From NCBI GenBank assembly GCA_051294375.1, contig CM119271.1, positions 3,503,061 through 3,567,060 of the forward strand: a stretch of DNA of 64,000 nt, in the 5' to 3' direction. Made by a program: the position numbers and the translations under genes. Shown piece by piece: positions 1-12,800 of the stretch. The notes beneath the pieces were generated by a model, which ran no database searches, was not told the origin of the DNA, and saw only the letters and a list, made by a program, of their open reading frames with translations. Position 1 is the stretch's first letter; each line of letters begins with the position of its first letter. This stretch comes from Paraspadella gotoi. Lineage: Eukaryota; Chaetognatha.

Positions 1-2243
1 GCGAGCGAGTCTGGGACGTGGCCGGTTGGGGAGGTGTGCACGCGGCCGAAGAGGCTGCAATAGCGGCGACGTCTTGACGGAAGCTCCTCTACGATTTTGT
101 TTCGTTCAGCGATGTCGACGTCAGTTGACGGCGTTGGGAGGAGTTGTCCCGGGAGTGTTAACGTTTCCCCTAGTGTGAGCTCGGCGGGTGAGATATTGGA
201 GTCGTCGCGGGGCGTGGCTCGGAGACTAAGAAGAGTCCAAGGGAGTTGCTTCAGCCATTTTCACCGGCGGCGTCGCATTTTGCTCTGAGAGACGACTTGA
301 GCGTCCGGTGCAGTCTTTCTACCATGCCATTTGATTGAGGATGGTATGCTGTGGTGGTTGCTGGATAAAACCTACTACTGCGGCCACTTGGCGCCACAGT
401 TCCGAGGTAAATTGTGCTCCTCGATCAGTAGTTACGACGGCGGGGACCCCAAAGCGTGAAACCCAGTATAGAAGGAAGGCGTTGGCTATTGATGCCGCGG
501 ATGTATCACGAAGTGGCGCTACTTCCGGCCACCTTGTGAAACGGTCAATGATTGTCAGGAGGTGGGTGTGTCCTGAGGCGGGGGGGAGTGGGCCAACGAG
601 GTCCACGTGGATGTGGGCGAAGCGCCGTGAGGGAGGCTCAAACTGCTGTAGAGGCGTTCGAATATGACGTTGTATTTGGCCCGTTGGCAGGCGTCACAGG
701 CGGCCGCCCACCGGCCAACGTCACTGGAAACAGAGGCCAGACGAACCTTTTTGAAACAAGGCTTTGGATGCCTTAATTCCAGGGTGGCCAACGTTATGGG
801 TTGCTTCGAATATACGGCGGCGCCAGTTTGCTGGACGAGAGGACGCGCGCGCGTACCGGAAGTGTCGCAAATGAGAGGAGCGTTTCCGATGAGGATCGTT
901 TTTAGTTCTAGCCCAGTTTGTGATTGTTGAGAAGGTCTTGGACGTCGTTGTCTGTTGCCTGGTCTGCTGCCATTGCTTCCAGGTTCACACTGAGGGAGCC
1001 AATTGCATTGACTGATGCGATACATCGTCCTTAGCGCGCTTATTGGTAGCATCTGGCTCTGATGATTTTTCTGGAGTTGTTGGGGTGTTTCCGCGGAGGG
1101 TCGTGAGAGGGTGTCCGCGACGACATTGGCTTTTCCCGCAATGTGTCGATGTCGCCTGTGAACTCTGCTATACCGGCAGCTGATAAGTTTGCCGCATTGT
1201 GTGCGGTTCTGCCTTTTTACGGAGCGCTGGGACTAGTGATATATGATCACTAAACAAAGTGAACCGTCGACCTTCAATGTAGGGTCGGAAGTGGCGGATG
1301 GCGCTGTGAGCTGCAAGGAGTTCCTTGTCAAATGGAGGCACTTTTGTTGAGCCGGCTTGAGGCGCTTGGAGAAAAACCCAAGGGGCTGCCATGAAGAGTT
1401 GACGGATTGCTCCAGGACGGCGCCAACCGCGATGTCGGAAGCATCGACAGTGAGGGAGAGAGGAGCGCCATCAACTGGGTGGACTAACATGTTGCATCAG
1501 CCAAGGCATCTTTGATTGTTTGGAAAGCTATATCCTGCTTTGCTTCCCATGAAAACGTTCGGCGTTTTCCACTGAGGAGTTCCAAGAGTGGTGCCATGTG
1601 CTCGGCGGCATGCGAACGAAGCGGCGATAGTAGTTGACCATGCCTATAAAGCGTTGAAGCTCCTTGGTGGATGTGGGCGTGGCCATGTTGCGTATTGCAT
1701 CAACTTTTGATGGAAGGGGACTGACGCCATGGCAATTGACTTGATATCCCAGGAATTCCAAGCTTGATGCGCCGAACACACATTTGGCACGATTGACCAC
1801 AAGACCGTTGTCGCAAGTGTGTTGAAGACTCTCTTGAGGTCTTCAAGGTGTTCCTCATGTGAGTTTGATGCCACGAGGAGGTCGTCCAAATAGACAAACA
1901 CGTGTGGAAATTCCATTGAGGACCCTATCCATCATTCGTTGAAAAATCTTGTGCGGCGTTTTTCAAGCCGAATGGCATGAAATTGAATTCCACAAGCCAA
2001 ACGGCGTGATGATTGCCGTCTTGTGTCGGTCCTCTTTCGTTACAGGGATTTGATGGTATCCCTTACAGAGATCGATTTTTGAGAAGACAGTTTTTCCTGC
2101 TACATCCGCATTGAAATCTAGTAAGTGACGAATTGGGTAGCGGTCATCTATTGTAGCACAATTGAGACGTCGATAGTCGCCGCACGGCCTTAAAGAGCCA
2201 TCAGGCTTGCGGACAACGTGGAGTGGAGAGGCCCAGGATGATG
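1..2243 (-). mobile_element. Ty3/gypsy retrotransposon, pol fragment (decayed)
   Basis: Read on the minus strand from 2243 down to 1, the order is reverse transcriptase, RNase H, integrase, which is the Ty3/gypsy pol order. RT fragments include the palm motif YLDD (near 1885) and the downstream segment with FLGYQV. RNase H begins with LTVDASDIAVGAVLEQ near 1440. The integrase zinc-finger end (CDACQRAK) lies near 680. The catalytic core starts DLVGPLPPASGHTH near 600 and shows TTDRGAQFTS near 430, and the segment below 318 continues into integrase (MVERLHRTLKSSL). The reading frame shifts several times between these blocks and there are internal stops, so this copy is dead or badly sequenced. 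It is cut by the window edge on the left and by an N gap on the right. No LTR or gag is visible. Confidence 0.93.
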
Positions 2244-2268
2244 NNNNNNNNNNNNNNNNNNNNNNNNN
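2244..2268. other. Assembly gap (25 N)
   Basis: Run of 25 N. It interrupts the gypsy reverse transcriptase, and sequence on its right is unrelated to the element, so the junction may be artificial. Confidence 0.99.
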
Positions 2269-3040
2269 CCGCGAATTGTTTGTCAGTCAACAACTTTTTT
2301 TTTCTTACCCTCTCGTCTCTTCTCTCTTTCTCAGATTTCACGATTTTCCCTTTCTCGATTCCCCTTGGAAGTCGACGCCGATTTTATTCGTTATTACACA
2401 TCCAACGTCGCCGTCTCCTCAGCCTTAATAAAATCAATCTCTCTCTCTCTCTCTCTCCTGACTTTCGTCCCCCGATGAAGACGACGAAAGGACGATTATC
2501 GGCGATCGCCGCGACCCGGCCGCCGCCCCGTTCGGCGGAAGCGGCGTTGTTAGTGGGTAAGAGAGAGAGGGTCGTCAACGACGACGACTTACGGTAATCG
2601 CGCACACCTGTGACACGTCTTTTTCGTCGGCGTCATCGTCGTCGTCGTCAAATCCGCCGGGGCCAGAGGGAACCAGTTGCCCCATTCTCCCGTTTACTGG
2701 ACAGCCTTTCGAGTGGTTTTCCCCCTTAATTGTTCTTCGACGTTAAAAAATTCCCCTTCTTTCATCTCCGAGTGAATTTCTCGAACACGCCTCTCACTCT
2801 CCTTCTCTCTCGTTTATCGCCGAAGATTTTAAGGATGGAAATACGATTTTTTTCTCCTCAACTCAATATTGGGAATTAAAAAAAACTTGCAAGAAAAAAT
2901 TTTGTTCAAAAAGAAAAAAAAAAAAAAAGAATATATTCGCCAAGGGAACGCCGAGCGCCGCGGCGAACACCATCGGCTTTTCGCGGGAAATGAATTCGGG
3001 CACCGCGAGATCAACGACCCGCTCGGCCTCCGCTTAATTC
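2269..3040. other. Upstream flank of the anosmin gene; no gene recognised
   Basis: CT-rich sequence with a short (TC)n tract near 2432-2456, GTC/GAC-rich sequence near 2620-2650 and an A-rich tract near 2910-2930. A short open frame at 2475-2597 has no recognisable domain. It may hold the promoter and 5' UTR of the anosmin gene; I see no defined core promoter element. Confidence 0.5.
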
Positions 3041-6000
3041 ATGTTCCCCCTCCCCTCGCAAGGGACCGTTCCTCGTTCGTTTACTCACTTCAGCCCCCGA
3101 ACTAAGTCGATAACGTCGGCGACGGCGGGCGCCCAGTACCTCAACGCGCGCGGCGCCCTTTGCGCGCTCTTGTATTTTCTCTTGATGCCCGGGAAACGGG
3201 ACGCTTATTCGGCGGTGGCGGCGGCGCCGACGTCGGAGGACGTGACCCCGCTACTCGCGTCGGCGAGATGTAGGGCAAGATGCCTAGATAAACTAGCGAC
3301 CTACCTCGGCAGGTTATTACCCGAGTTTGAAGGGACGAAAAAAGGAGCTCAGAGTCGTTGATCCGAAAGGCTGATAAGAAATTTCTTTTTACTCAGTTTG
3401 GAAGAACTTGGATTAAAATCGATTATTTTGCGGCAGCAGCACACAGCCTCTCTTGAGACTTGTCTTCAAGACCAAAGCTGCTCTTCTTGCATTCGTCCTT
3501 GTGATCTCACACCAAGGTAGGCTAGAGATTAGAGAATTGCCATCAAATATACCATTTTGCTCATCTTGTTTTCTTTAAAAACTTATGTTTTAACAAATCG
3601 TATTTCAGTAATTACGCTGCTTGTCCAGCGTATTGCCAAAGTGAAGATGATGATTGCCACGCGACGTGCTCATTTTTGCGAGATATGGAAGAACATGGAG
3701 TTTCGCCCATAACCTGCCCTTCTCCCGCGTCTATCACCTATAGTTCGACATGTATTTCTTCATGTGATAAAGACTCAGACTGTGATATTGGATTCAAATG
3801 CTGTAATGAAGGTTGTGGTCGATCATGCCAAAAAGGAGGTAAATGAAACAGAGCGCGGACGTCGAATAAAAAGTTTTCCATCGAACTCACAAACGCTAAT
3901 TTTATTTTCAGCGATGATTGACGAGCAACCCCCGCGACTTGACGATTTACAAGTTGTCGAGCGTAAAAACGGAAAATCAGCGACTTTACATTGGTCATTG
4001 AGAAATCCATCCGATAGGCCAGTTATTTATATCGTTCAACTAAAATCGTACATGGGGAAAACCTACAATCATCTCCTTATGCCACAGGTCTGTCGTATTT
4101 AAAAATACATTTCTCAAATAATGGAAAATTTCGCACTTAGGTTTCAATGGTTAATTCACTTAATAGAAATTCAAATTTACTTAATATATGCAAATAAAAA
4201 TTAAAAGCCTAAAAAGAGAAAACCTCGAAAACCCCGGGATCTTGAGCCGAAATTGGATAGCTCCTCGAAAAGAAAGTTTTTAAGAGTTTAATGACTCGAT
4301 AAATGTGAATCCAGTTAATACAAATTGGTCGTCCTCGGAATCTCGGTTTGAATTGCCGCCATAAAAAACGGGGTTCTCTCTCACTCGGTTTTAGGACTGG
4401 CGGCACGTCGCTCTCGTCGTGGATCGTCACGAAGTGACTATTAAGGAGATGGAGCTCGGCCATTGGTACATCTTTCGAGTGGCGGCGGTGAACGCGAACG
4501 GAAGCGCGGGGTTTCTTGAAATAGTGAAACCGTTCAAGTTGGAAACGGAGCCCCGCGTTCCCTCCCATCCAATCAATTTGACGGAAACGGAGAAAAAGGT
4601 TTAATTTTTTTTTTTTACAAAATGAAAATAGGTTAAGCATATTAACTCTTTAAAAAATTGTATTCATTTTTAGATCGAAAATGGCAAACATTCCGTCACT
4701 TTATCCTGGGAGCCTCCGACCGAAGCGGATCTGCCGATTTCAAAGTACAAAATATTTTGGAGCCGGAGATTGCAGGGAAGCACGACAGTTTACAGCAACT
4801 TAAAAGAGCACAAAAAGACAGTCCAAGTAAAAAAACAAATTTAATTATTTAAAAAGCACATTAATCATTTTCCGCCTTTTTTTAGGGAAAAATTACTCAT
4901 TACACCTTCGAAAACCTCGAGCCGGACTGCGTTTATCTAATGCAAGTCCAGGCGCTCATACAATACGGAGACACCAAGTTACGAAGCAAGAAAGCCAACA
5001 TGTTCGTAACTACATTCAGCGACGATCAATTTTATGATGAATACGATCTCCTTCAACCGAACCGCGAAGAATTCGAATACGAGGAAGAAAAAGAAGATCA
5101 TTACGAATATCTAGAACCCATGGACGAGATACCCAAGCTAATTCTCAATCTCACTCACGAAAATCCCTCATTCAAAGACGGAGAGATTAAGGCGAGGATC
5201 GAGTGGGCTCTCATTAATGATAAAAATACACAGCAGGTAACTGTTTTTTTTCCTCCCGTCTAATCACCACTCGTATCCTTGAGTAAATAAGAAAATGTTT
5301 TCAAAGCTCGAGAACCATTACCAAATTGAAAGAATTAAACCTATAAAACTTTTTTTTAATTGCTTTTCAGGTAATGATCAATTGGGTCCCAGACGTTTGC
5401 ATCGCTGATCAGAGATCGAGCGATTTGATTCCGACCACTTTCACCGCGACCACTTCGGAGAACGTTTATCACATATTCGATTTACGATTCGATTGCCGCT
5501 ACACGGTCAGCGTTAAAGGCATGTCCCCGCAAGGTGAGGCAAAACTTTGTTATATTCTGAAATGAACCAAAACTCAATGGAAATCCACCCCAGGGAAATT
5601 GGGGCCCACGTCGACCACAACGTTTTTCGTTCGGGGATGCAACGACATCAAAGTAGAGGAATCTTCATCGATTAGACCCGAGTGCCCCACGGCCGCTCCC
5701 CCGGAAGCCCCATCCAAGCCGCTCAATTTAACCTACATTTATCAAATAGGGTCCCTGAGGTAAAAAGATCGACGGATCTAAAGATTCATAGGTTCCAAAA
5801 TCCCCAAAAAATTATTTCCTAATTTTCATCCGCGATATGCACTGTTCAGCTCCATAAACGTTCGCTTCATGTGGAATTACCCTCGACACACCGACCGACC
5901 TCTCATAGGATGGCGCGTCACCTGGGGACAACGCGTCCATTTGATGCAACAACAACCCTCGTTCCCGCGACCTTCGATACCGGAAAGTGGAATACCCAGA

Positions 6001-6493
6001 GACACCTTTCATTTTTCGAAAAACGCGGCGGTGACCCAAGTCATTCCCGGGTCGGAGTTGGAATTCACCATCAACGACCTTCAAGAAGCCACTGATTACA
6101 TCTTTCAAGTAACCGAAATTGCTTAACTTTTGTTAGGCGCAGAACAAGATATTTCATCGTTCGTCATTGATTTCATAGTTGCAAGCTCTCTCCGACGCCG
6201 GCGAGGGCGAACCCGCTCAGATACTTTTGACGACGCCGCAATTGTCAGAATCTTTAACAAAGGAGGACGCCGGTCGCGGTTACCGCAGAGGCGGCGCCTC
6301 TATCGAGCGTCACGACTCGGAGGCCGGGGGTCATCTCGTCGAAAAGTATTATGATCATCGAAAAGTAGAAACCTTGAGAACGCTAGGGCCGCCGCCCGCA
6401 AATCGCGGCTCGGCGATATCGAAGTGGTTATCCTACGGGCGCACCCTCATTATATTCGCGATCATGAAAAGTCTTTTAATTCTCGTGTTTTAA
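3041..6493 (+). CDS. kal-1: Anosmin-1 / KAL-1 homologue, secreted WAP-FnIII protein
   Basis: Eleven exons in phase: 3041-3312, 3397-3516, 3609-3838, 3912-4087, 4395-4598, 4674-4826, 4886-5236, 5371-5533, 5594-5759, 5850-6108, 6179-6493, giving about 802 residues (human anosmin-1 is 680). Order of domains: hydrophobic signal stretch ALCALLYFLL after a longish N-region; cysteine-rich region beginning SARCRARCLDKLATYL, close to human RARCASRCLSLQ; a WAP four-disulfide core around residues 163-205 with CDIGFKCCNEGCGRSC; then four fibronectin III domains (about 212-320, 322-440, 470-575, 595-720). An acidic stretch EYEEEKEDHYEY lies between FnIII-2 and FnIII-3. The family acts at the cell surface with heparan sulfate and FGF receptor in neurite branching and cell migration. 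The protein ends in a hydrophobic tail, residues ~781-802, that resembles a GPI-anchor signal. The start codon is the first in-frame ATG before the hydrophobic segment. Confidence 0.93.
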
Positions 6494-6545
6494 GTTCTGG
6501 TGAAATGATTTATTATTATTTGCAATCTAGTAGTGTTTATAATAC

Positions 6546-9500
6546 TGATCGAAACGTTAATCTTGTCATTTTGTTACATCACTTTCATTACTGTTGCCTG
6601 ACTTTGCAAGTATACCATATCCATTGAAAGTTCACTCTTCTTTCGATACTGTCTGTAGATAAATACAGTCTGTTCATTCACAATCGTTAACGCCGATTTT
6701 GTTGTTATTTGTACATTGTACCGGTAGTCATATGGGTTACCCATAGGGGCAAAAAATAGTTAAATTTTTTTTAAATGTTTAAGACATCAATGAACCTGAT
6801 GCTACAAAAAATTATAAAAAATATCAAAAAATTTTTTAGCCTTTTTTGGCCCCCCATGGGTCCACCCCTAGGGGGTTGAATATTAAAATTTGCCTCGATG
6901 ATTCCATTTATATCGTCATTAAGACTAAAATTTCATGAAATTTGACCGGGTAGCTTGGTGGGAACAGATTTTGGTCACAAAAAAGGGGTACCTCATTTTA
7001 TAGTATGAAGCTTCTGTACTTGGATGACCTTGAGCCTTTCAAATTTAAATAAACGGCGCCTCTGCGCATGTACCTAATTTTCACTCGAGCTTATGAACAG
7101 TTAAAATTCGATTAAAACATGTACACAAAATTAAAACTTTTCAGTGAAAAAATTAAATTTTCTTTCTCATACTAACTATCAAGGAAACAAAAACTATCAT
7201 TCTAATTTCCAAGTTAAAAATTTTAACGTCTTAACGCTGGTAATTTTAATAATGGTTTAATGATGGAAAACTTCCAGCTAATTAAACTTACCCCGTTGAT
7301 GCAAAATTCCCGTGAGCATGACGCCATCATCGTTACCCGACAGAATCGCTCCAGATTTGACAGATTTTTTTGTGATGTTAGACAGTTCTGCAAAAACAAT
7401 CAAATGTTAAATTTAAAAACATTTCCGCCGAAAAAATCCCGCCCCCAAAAAAGCTCAAAGTTCTTCAGAAACTTTCTTCAAAAAAAAATTATACATGTAT
7501 AGACTTAGCCAAATGTTTTCATCTTCCAAGTTAGGACCAAACTTTGTCAATGGGGTGGGAACCTTCCCAAATGAAACTTCATACATTTTTGAGAAAACTG
7601 TCAATGGACCAAAATTTTATAAAATGGCTAGAAGCACAAGTAATTAATTTTTGATAAAAAATGTCAAAAAAATCTTTTTTATTTTTTTTTTAAATAGATT
7701 CAGAGAGATTATAAAAAGCTGTTTAGACAAAGTATAATTCTTTTTTAAATATTTTGATGAGTAAAAATTGGTAAAAACCTTAAAAAATCATCATCATCGT
7801 CATCATCCGATAATTTTAGCAGTTTTTGCTAATTTTCAGTTATAAAATATCAAAATTTTAAAAAGTAATTACATTTTTTGCTTAAATTTTTGAACTCTAT
7901 AGAATCAATTAAAAAAACTTATAACTAATATTAATAATAGATTCGTTTAATGCTGTTCCCATTAAAATTTCAATTTGGTCGGCTATCGCTAACTAAGTGC
8001 TAATTTTTCGGTAGCTTTTTTCCCAAAATTCAACTATTAATTGCTCGCAACTCTTAAAAGCTAAAAAAATTTATGTTTTTGGGCTAAATGATGTCAAATA
8101 GTAAAGAAAATCAATTATAAACGGTCTCATCTTCAAGATCGTAAAATTTTAGATACCTTACTTATATAATTTTAATTAATACTTTTTCCCCTATTAATTT
8201 TTAAAGATTAAAATTATTTTGAATTATTGCTGAAATTCTATATTTAATCTTAAATAACTTTGTTAATTTTTAAAAAAAATATTTGAAATAAACTATATGT
8301 TATAAATTTTAAAAAGGGCTTCATTTACACAAAAACATTTTTTAAAAAGTTATTTAAGCTTAAATAAAAAATAATTAATAATAATTCTAATCTTTAAAAA
8401 TTCATAGGGAAAAAAGTATTAATAAAAATTATTAAAAAATGAAAAAATATGGCGTAGTCTAACGGTCTAACCTATAACTAATCTTAGCAGCTAATTTACA
8501 CCAAAAGTTTAAACTTATCAGTTTAAAATCGCTAAAAAGGGAAAAAAACTCATTTAAATTCCTCTTTGTAAGATCGAATTAAAATGTGTAATACAAACTA
8601 AAACTTCAATTTTAAAACCTCAAGGAGAAAACAAAAGTTTATCAGTCCCTTCATGCAAATTACGTAAAAAAAAGAAATGCAAAACTGACAACGAAGGCAA
8701 AGGAAGGAGAAAAGAGGGAAAATAAGTTTACCTAAATTTTACTCTATTGCCAAACTACTTTTTGAAAAAGTTTACCTTGCCAAATACACTAGAATTTTAC
8801 CATTTAAATTATCGTGATTTTCAAGTTTTAATTTCAAAAGGGAAATGTTAAGAAACAAAACCATACAAATTTCTTATATCCGGCAACAATTTATAAACTT
8901 AAATTGACCTAAAAGCCTTTTTTCCTTAGCCGTCAATAATTCTCTTCTTGGACGGTCAGAGTCTTTCTTAGCTGAAACCAATCACCAAAAAAAAAGAGAG
9001 AAATCACATAAATAGATTTAGATGCTAATAATGTCATGCTCAAAGAAAACTTCGTAATTCCGCATAGACAATAACTTAGTTGTAACATCAAACTAGCTTA
9101 GTAGCCAAAAGTAAACATTAACTGTTTCAGTATAATGAGATACCTGGGGTGTACTCTTCGAAAGTTGGCCAATTCATTGGCATCGCAGCGCCGTAAGTAC
9201 CTGACCACCATTTTAGGTCCTGAAATTAAAAATAAAATGATTATTAAATTTTTGAAATGATCTTTCAAGAAAAGGAACCTACTGAAGAGACAGTGATTAT
9301 TGATATATGTTAATGACAGAACCGTTCAATATAAGCAGTCCCTGAGCTTCGGATCAGACTGAAACACCGAGTTACAGGCGGGTTAAGTGCCCCGTCCCTC
9401 TAAACTGCTAGGCGACCACCGGGCTAGAACCCCGGACCTTTGGGTTGGGAGGCGAATGACTTGCCTCCGGCACCAATGGCCGCTGATGAACGGTTCGTGG

Positions 9501-9803
9501 ATTTTAGTCCACCATACGACAAGCTTTCAACAAAGACTAAGTCTAGTTGATTACCTCTCAGAGCACCAGGCTTTACTATCAATGAAGTGGTATGAGATTT
9601 CTATAAACCGATTCAAAATTTTATATAATATACATATCCATATATTACCCATTATACAATATTAGCCATAGCCGATGAAATTTAAATGCTAATGTATACA
9701 GCATTAAAATAATCTATCATGACCATAGATTATGGTATTTATTTTTTGTCAAAAATGCTTTCTTCGGAGGGTACTAGCCTAATTAAAAATATTATATTAC
9801 TAA
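6546..9803. repeat. Duplicated segment, copy A (PACSIN introns plus exons 3 and 4)
   Basis: Nearly the whole segment reappears from 9812 with scattered one-base indels. Copy A begins 53 bases after the KAL-1 stop codon. It contains PACSIN exon 4 (7292-7387) and exon 3 (9144-9219) on the minus strand; the rest is AT-rich non-coding sequence with pieces of a dispersed repeat (motifs near 7530-7810 and 9660-9780). It lacks the 3 kb foldback insertion found in copy B. Two unmerged haplotypes is the simplest reading; a real tandem duplication is possible. Confidence 0.9.
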
Positions 9804-12800
9804 ATTTAACTTGATCGAAACGTTAATCTTGTCATTTTGTTACATCACTTTCATTACTGTTGCCTGACTTTGCAAGTATACCATATCCATTGAAAAGTTC
9901 ACTCTTCTTTCGATACTGTCTGTAGATAAATACAGTCTGTTCATTCACAATCGTTAACGCCGATTTTTTGTTATTTGTACATTGTACCGGTAGTCATATG
10001 GGTTACCCATAGGGCAAAAAATAGTTAAATTTTTTTTAAATGTTTAAGACATCAATGAACCTGATGCTACAAAAAATTATAAAAAATATCAAAAAATTTT
10101 TAGCCTTTTTTGGCCCCCCATGGGTCCACCCCTAGGGGTTGAATATTAAAATTTGCCTCGATGATTCCATTTATATCGTCATTAAGACTAAAATTTCATG
10201 AAATTTGACCGGGTAGCTGGTGGTGGAACAGATTTTGGTCACAAAAAAGGGGTACCTCATTTTATAGTATGAAGCTTCTGTACTTGGATGACCTTGAGCC
10301 TTTCAAATTTAAATAAACGGCCGCCTCTGCGCATGTACCTAATTTTCACTCGAGCTTATGAACAGTTAAAATTCGATTAAAACATGTACACAAAATTAAA
10401 AACTTTTCATTGAAAAAATTAAATTTTCTTTCTCATACTAACTATCAAGGAAACAAAAACTATCATTCTAATTTCCAAGTTAAAAATTTTAACGTCTTAA
10501 CGCTGGTAATTTTAATAATGGTTTAATGATGGAAAACTTCCAGCTAATTAAACTTACCCCGTTGATGCAAAATTCCCGTGAGCATTGACGCCATCATCGT
10601 TAGCCGACAGAAATCGCTCCAGATTTGACAGATTTTTTTGTTGTGTAGACAGTTTCTGCAAAAACAATCAAATGTTAAATTTTTAAAACATTTCCGCCGA
10701 AAAAAAATCCCGCCCCCAAAAAAGCTCAAAGTTCTTCAGAAACTTTCTTCAAAAAAAAATTATACATGTATAGACTTAGCCAAATGTTTTCATCTTCCAA
10801 GTTAGGACCAAACTTTGTCAATGGGGTGGGAACCTTCCCAAATGAAACTTCATACATTTTTGAAGAAAACTGTCAATGGACCAAAATTTTATAAAATGGC
10901 TAGAAGCACAAGTAATTAATTTTTGATAAAAATGTCAAAAAAATCTTTTTTATTTTTTTTTTTAAAACAGATTCAGAGAGATATAAAAAGCTGTTTAGAC
11001 AAAGTATAATTCTTTTTTAAATATTTGATGAAGATAAAAATTGGTAAAAACCTTAAAAAATCATCATCATCGTCATCATCCGATATTTTAGCAGTTTTTG
11101 CTAATTTTCAGTTTATAAAATATCAAAAATTTTTAAAAAGTAATTACATTTTTCTTATTAAATTTTTGAACTCTATAGAAATCAATTTAAAAAACTTATA
11201 ACTAATATTAATAATAGATTCGTTTAATTCTGTTCCCATTAAAATTTCAATTTGGTCGGCTATCGCTAACTAAGTGCTAATTTTTCGGTAGCTTTTTTCC
11301 CAAAATTCAAACATTTAATTGCTCGCAACTCTTAAAAGCTAAAAAAATTTATGTTTTTGGGCTAAATGATGTCAAATAGTAAAGAAAATCAATTATAAAC
11401 GGTCTCATCTTCAAGATCGTAAAATTTTAGATACCTTACTTATATAATTTTAATTAATACTTTTTCCCCTATTAATTTTTAAAGATTAAAATTAATTTGA
11501 ATTATTGCTGAAATTCTATATTTAATCTTAAATAAACTTTGTTAATTTTTTAAAAAAAATATTTGAAAATAAACTATATGTTATAAATTTAAAAAGGGCT
11601 TCATTTACACAAAAAACATTTTTTAAAAAGTTATTTAAGCTTAAATAAAAAATATTAATAATAATTCTAATCTTTAAAAATTCATAGGGAAAAAAGTATT
11701 AATAAAAATTATTAAAAAATGAAAAAATTATGGCGTAGTCTAACGGTCTAACCTATAACTAATTTAGCAGCTAATTTACACCAAAAGTTTAAACTTATCA
11801 GTTTAAAAATCGCTAAAAAGGGAAAAACTCATTTAAATTCCTCTTTGTAAGATCGAATTAAAATGTGTAATACAAACTAAAACTTCAATTTTAAAACCTC
11901 AAGGAGAAAACAAAAGTTTATCAGTCCCTTCATGCAAATTACGTTAAAAAAAAAAAAAGAAATGCAAAACTGAACAACGAAGGCAAGAGGAAGGAGAAAA
12001 GAGGAAAATAAGTTTTACCTAAATTTTACTCTATTTGCCAACTACTTTTTGAAAAAGTTACCTCTGCCAAATACACTAGAATTTTACCATTTAAATTATC
12101 GTGATTTCAAGTTTTAATTTTCAAAGGGAAATGTTAAGAAACAAAACCATACAAATTTCTTATATCCGGCAAATTTTATTAAACTTAAATTGACGCTAAA
12201 GCCTTTTTTCCTTAGCCGTCAATAATTCTCTTCTTGGACGGTCAAGTCTTTCTTAGCTGAAACCAATCACCAAAAACAAAGAGAAAATCACATAAATAGA
12301 TTTAGATGCTAATAATGTCATGCTCAAGAAAACTTCGTATTCTCGCATAGACAATAACTTACGTTGTAACATCAAACTAGCTAGTAGCCAAAAGTAACAT
12401 TAACTTTTCAGTATAATGGATATACCTGGGGTGTACTCTTCGAAAAGTTGGCCAATTTCATTGGCATCGCCAGCGCCGTAAGTACCATGACACCATTTTA
12501 GGTCCTGAAATTAAAAATAAAATGATTATTAAAATTTTTGAAAAATGATCTTTCAAGAAAAGGAACTACTGAAGAGACAGTGATTATTGATATATGTTAA
12601 TGACAGAACCGTTCAATATAAGCAGTCCCTGAGCTTCGGATCAGACTGAAACACCGAGTTACAGGCGGGTTAAGGTGCCCCCGTCCTCGTTAAACTGATA
12701 GGCGACCACCTGGCTAGAACCCCGGGACCTTTGGGTTGGGAGGCGAATGAACTTGCCTCCGCAACCAATGGCCGCTGGTATGAACGGTTCGTGGATTTTT

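Noticed and set aside
9375-9500. A functional tRNA gene
   Set aside because: Only the B box and a T-arm are reasonable; acceptor and anticodon stems do not form, so it is listed as a SINE-like fragment instead.
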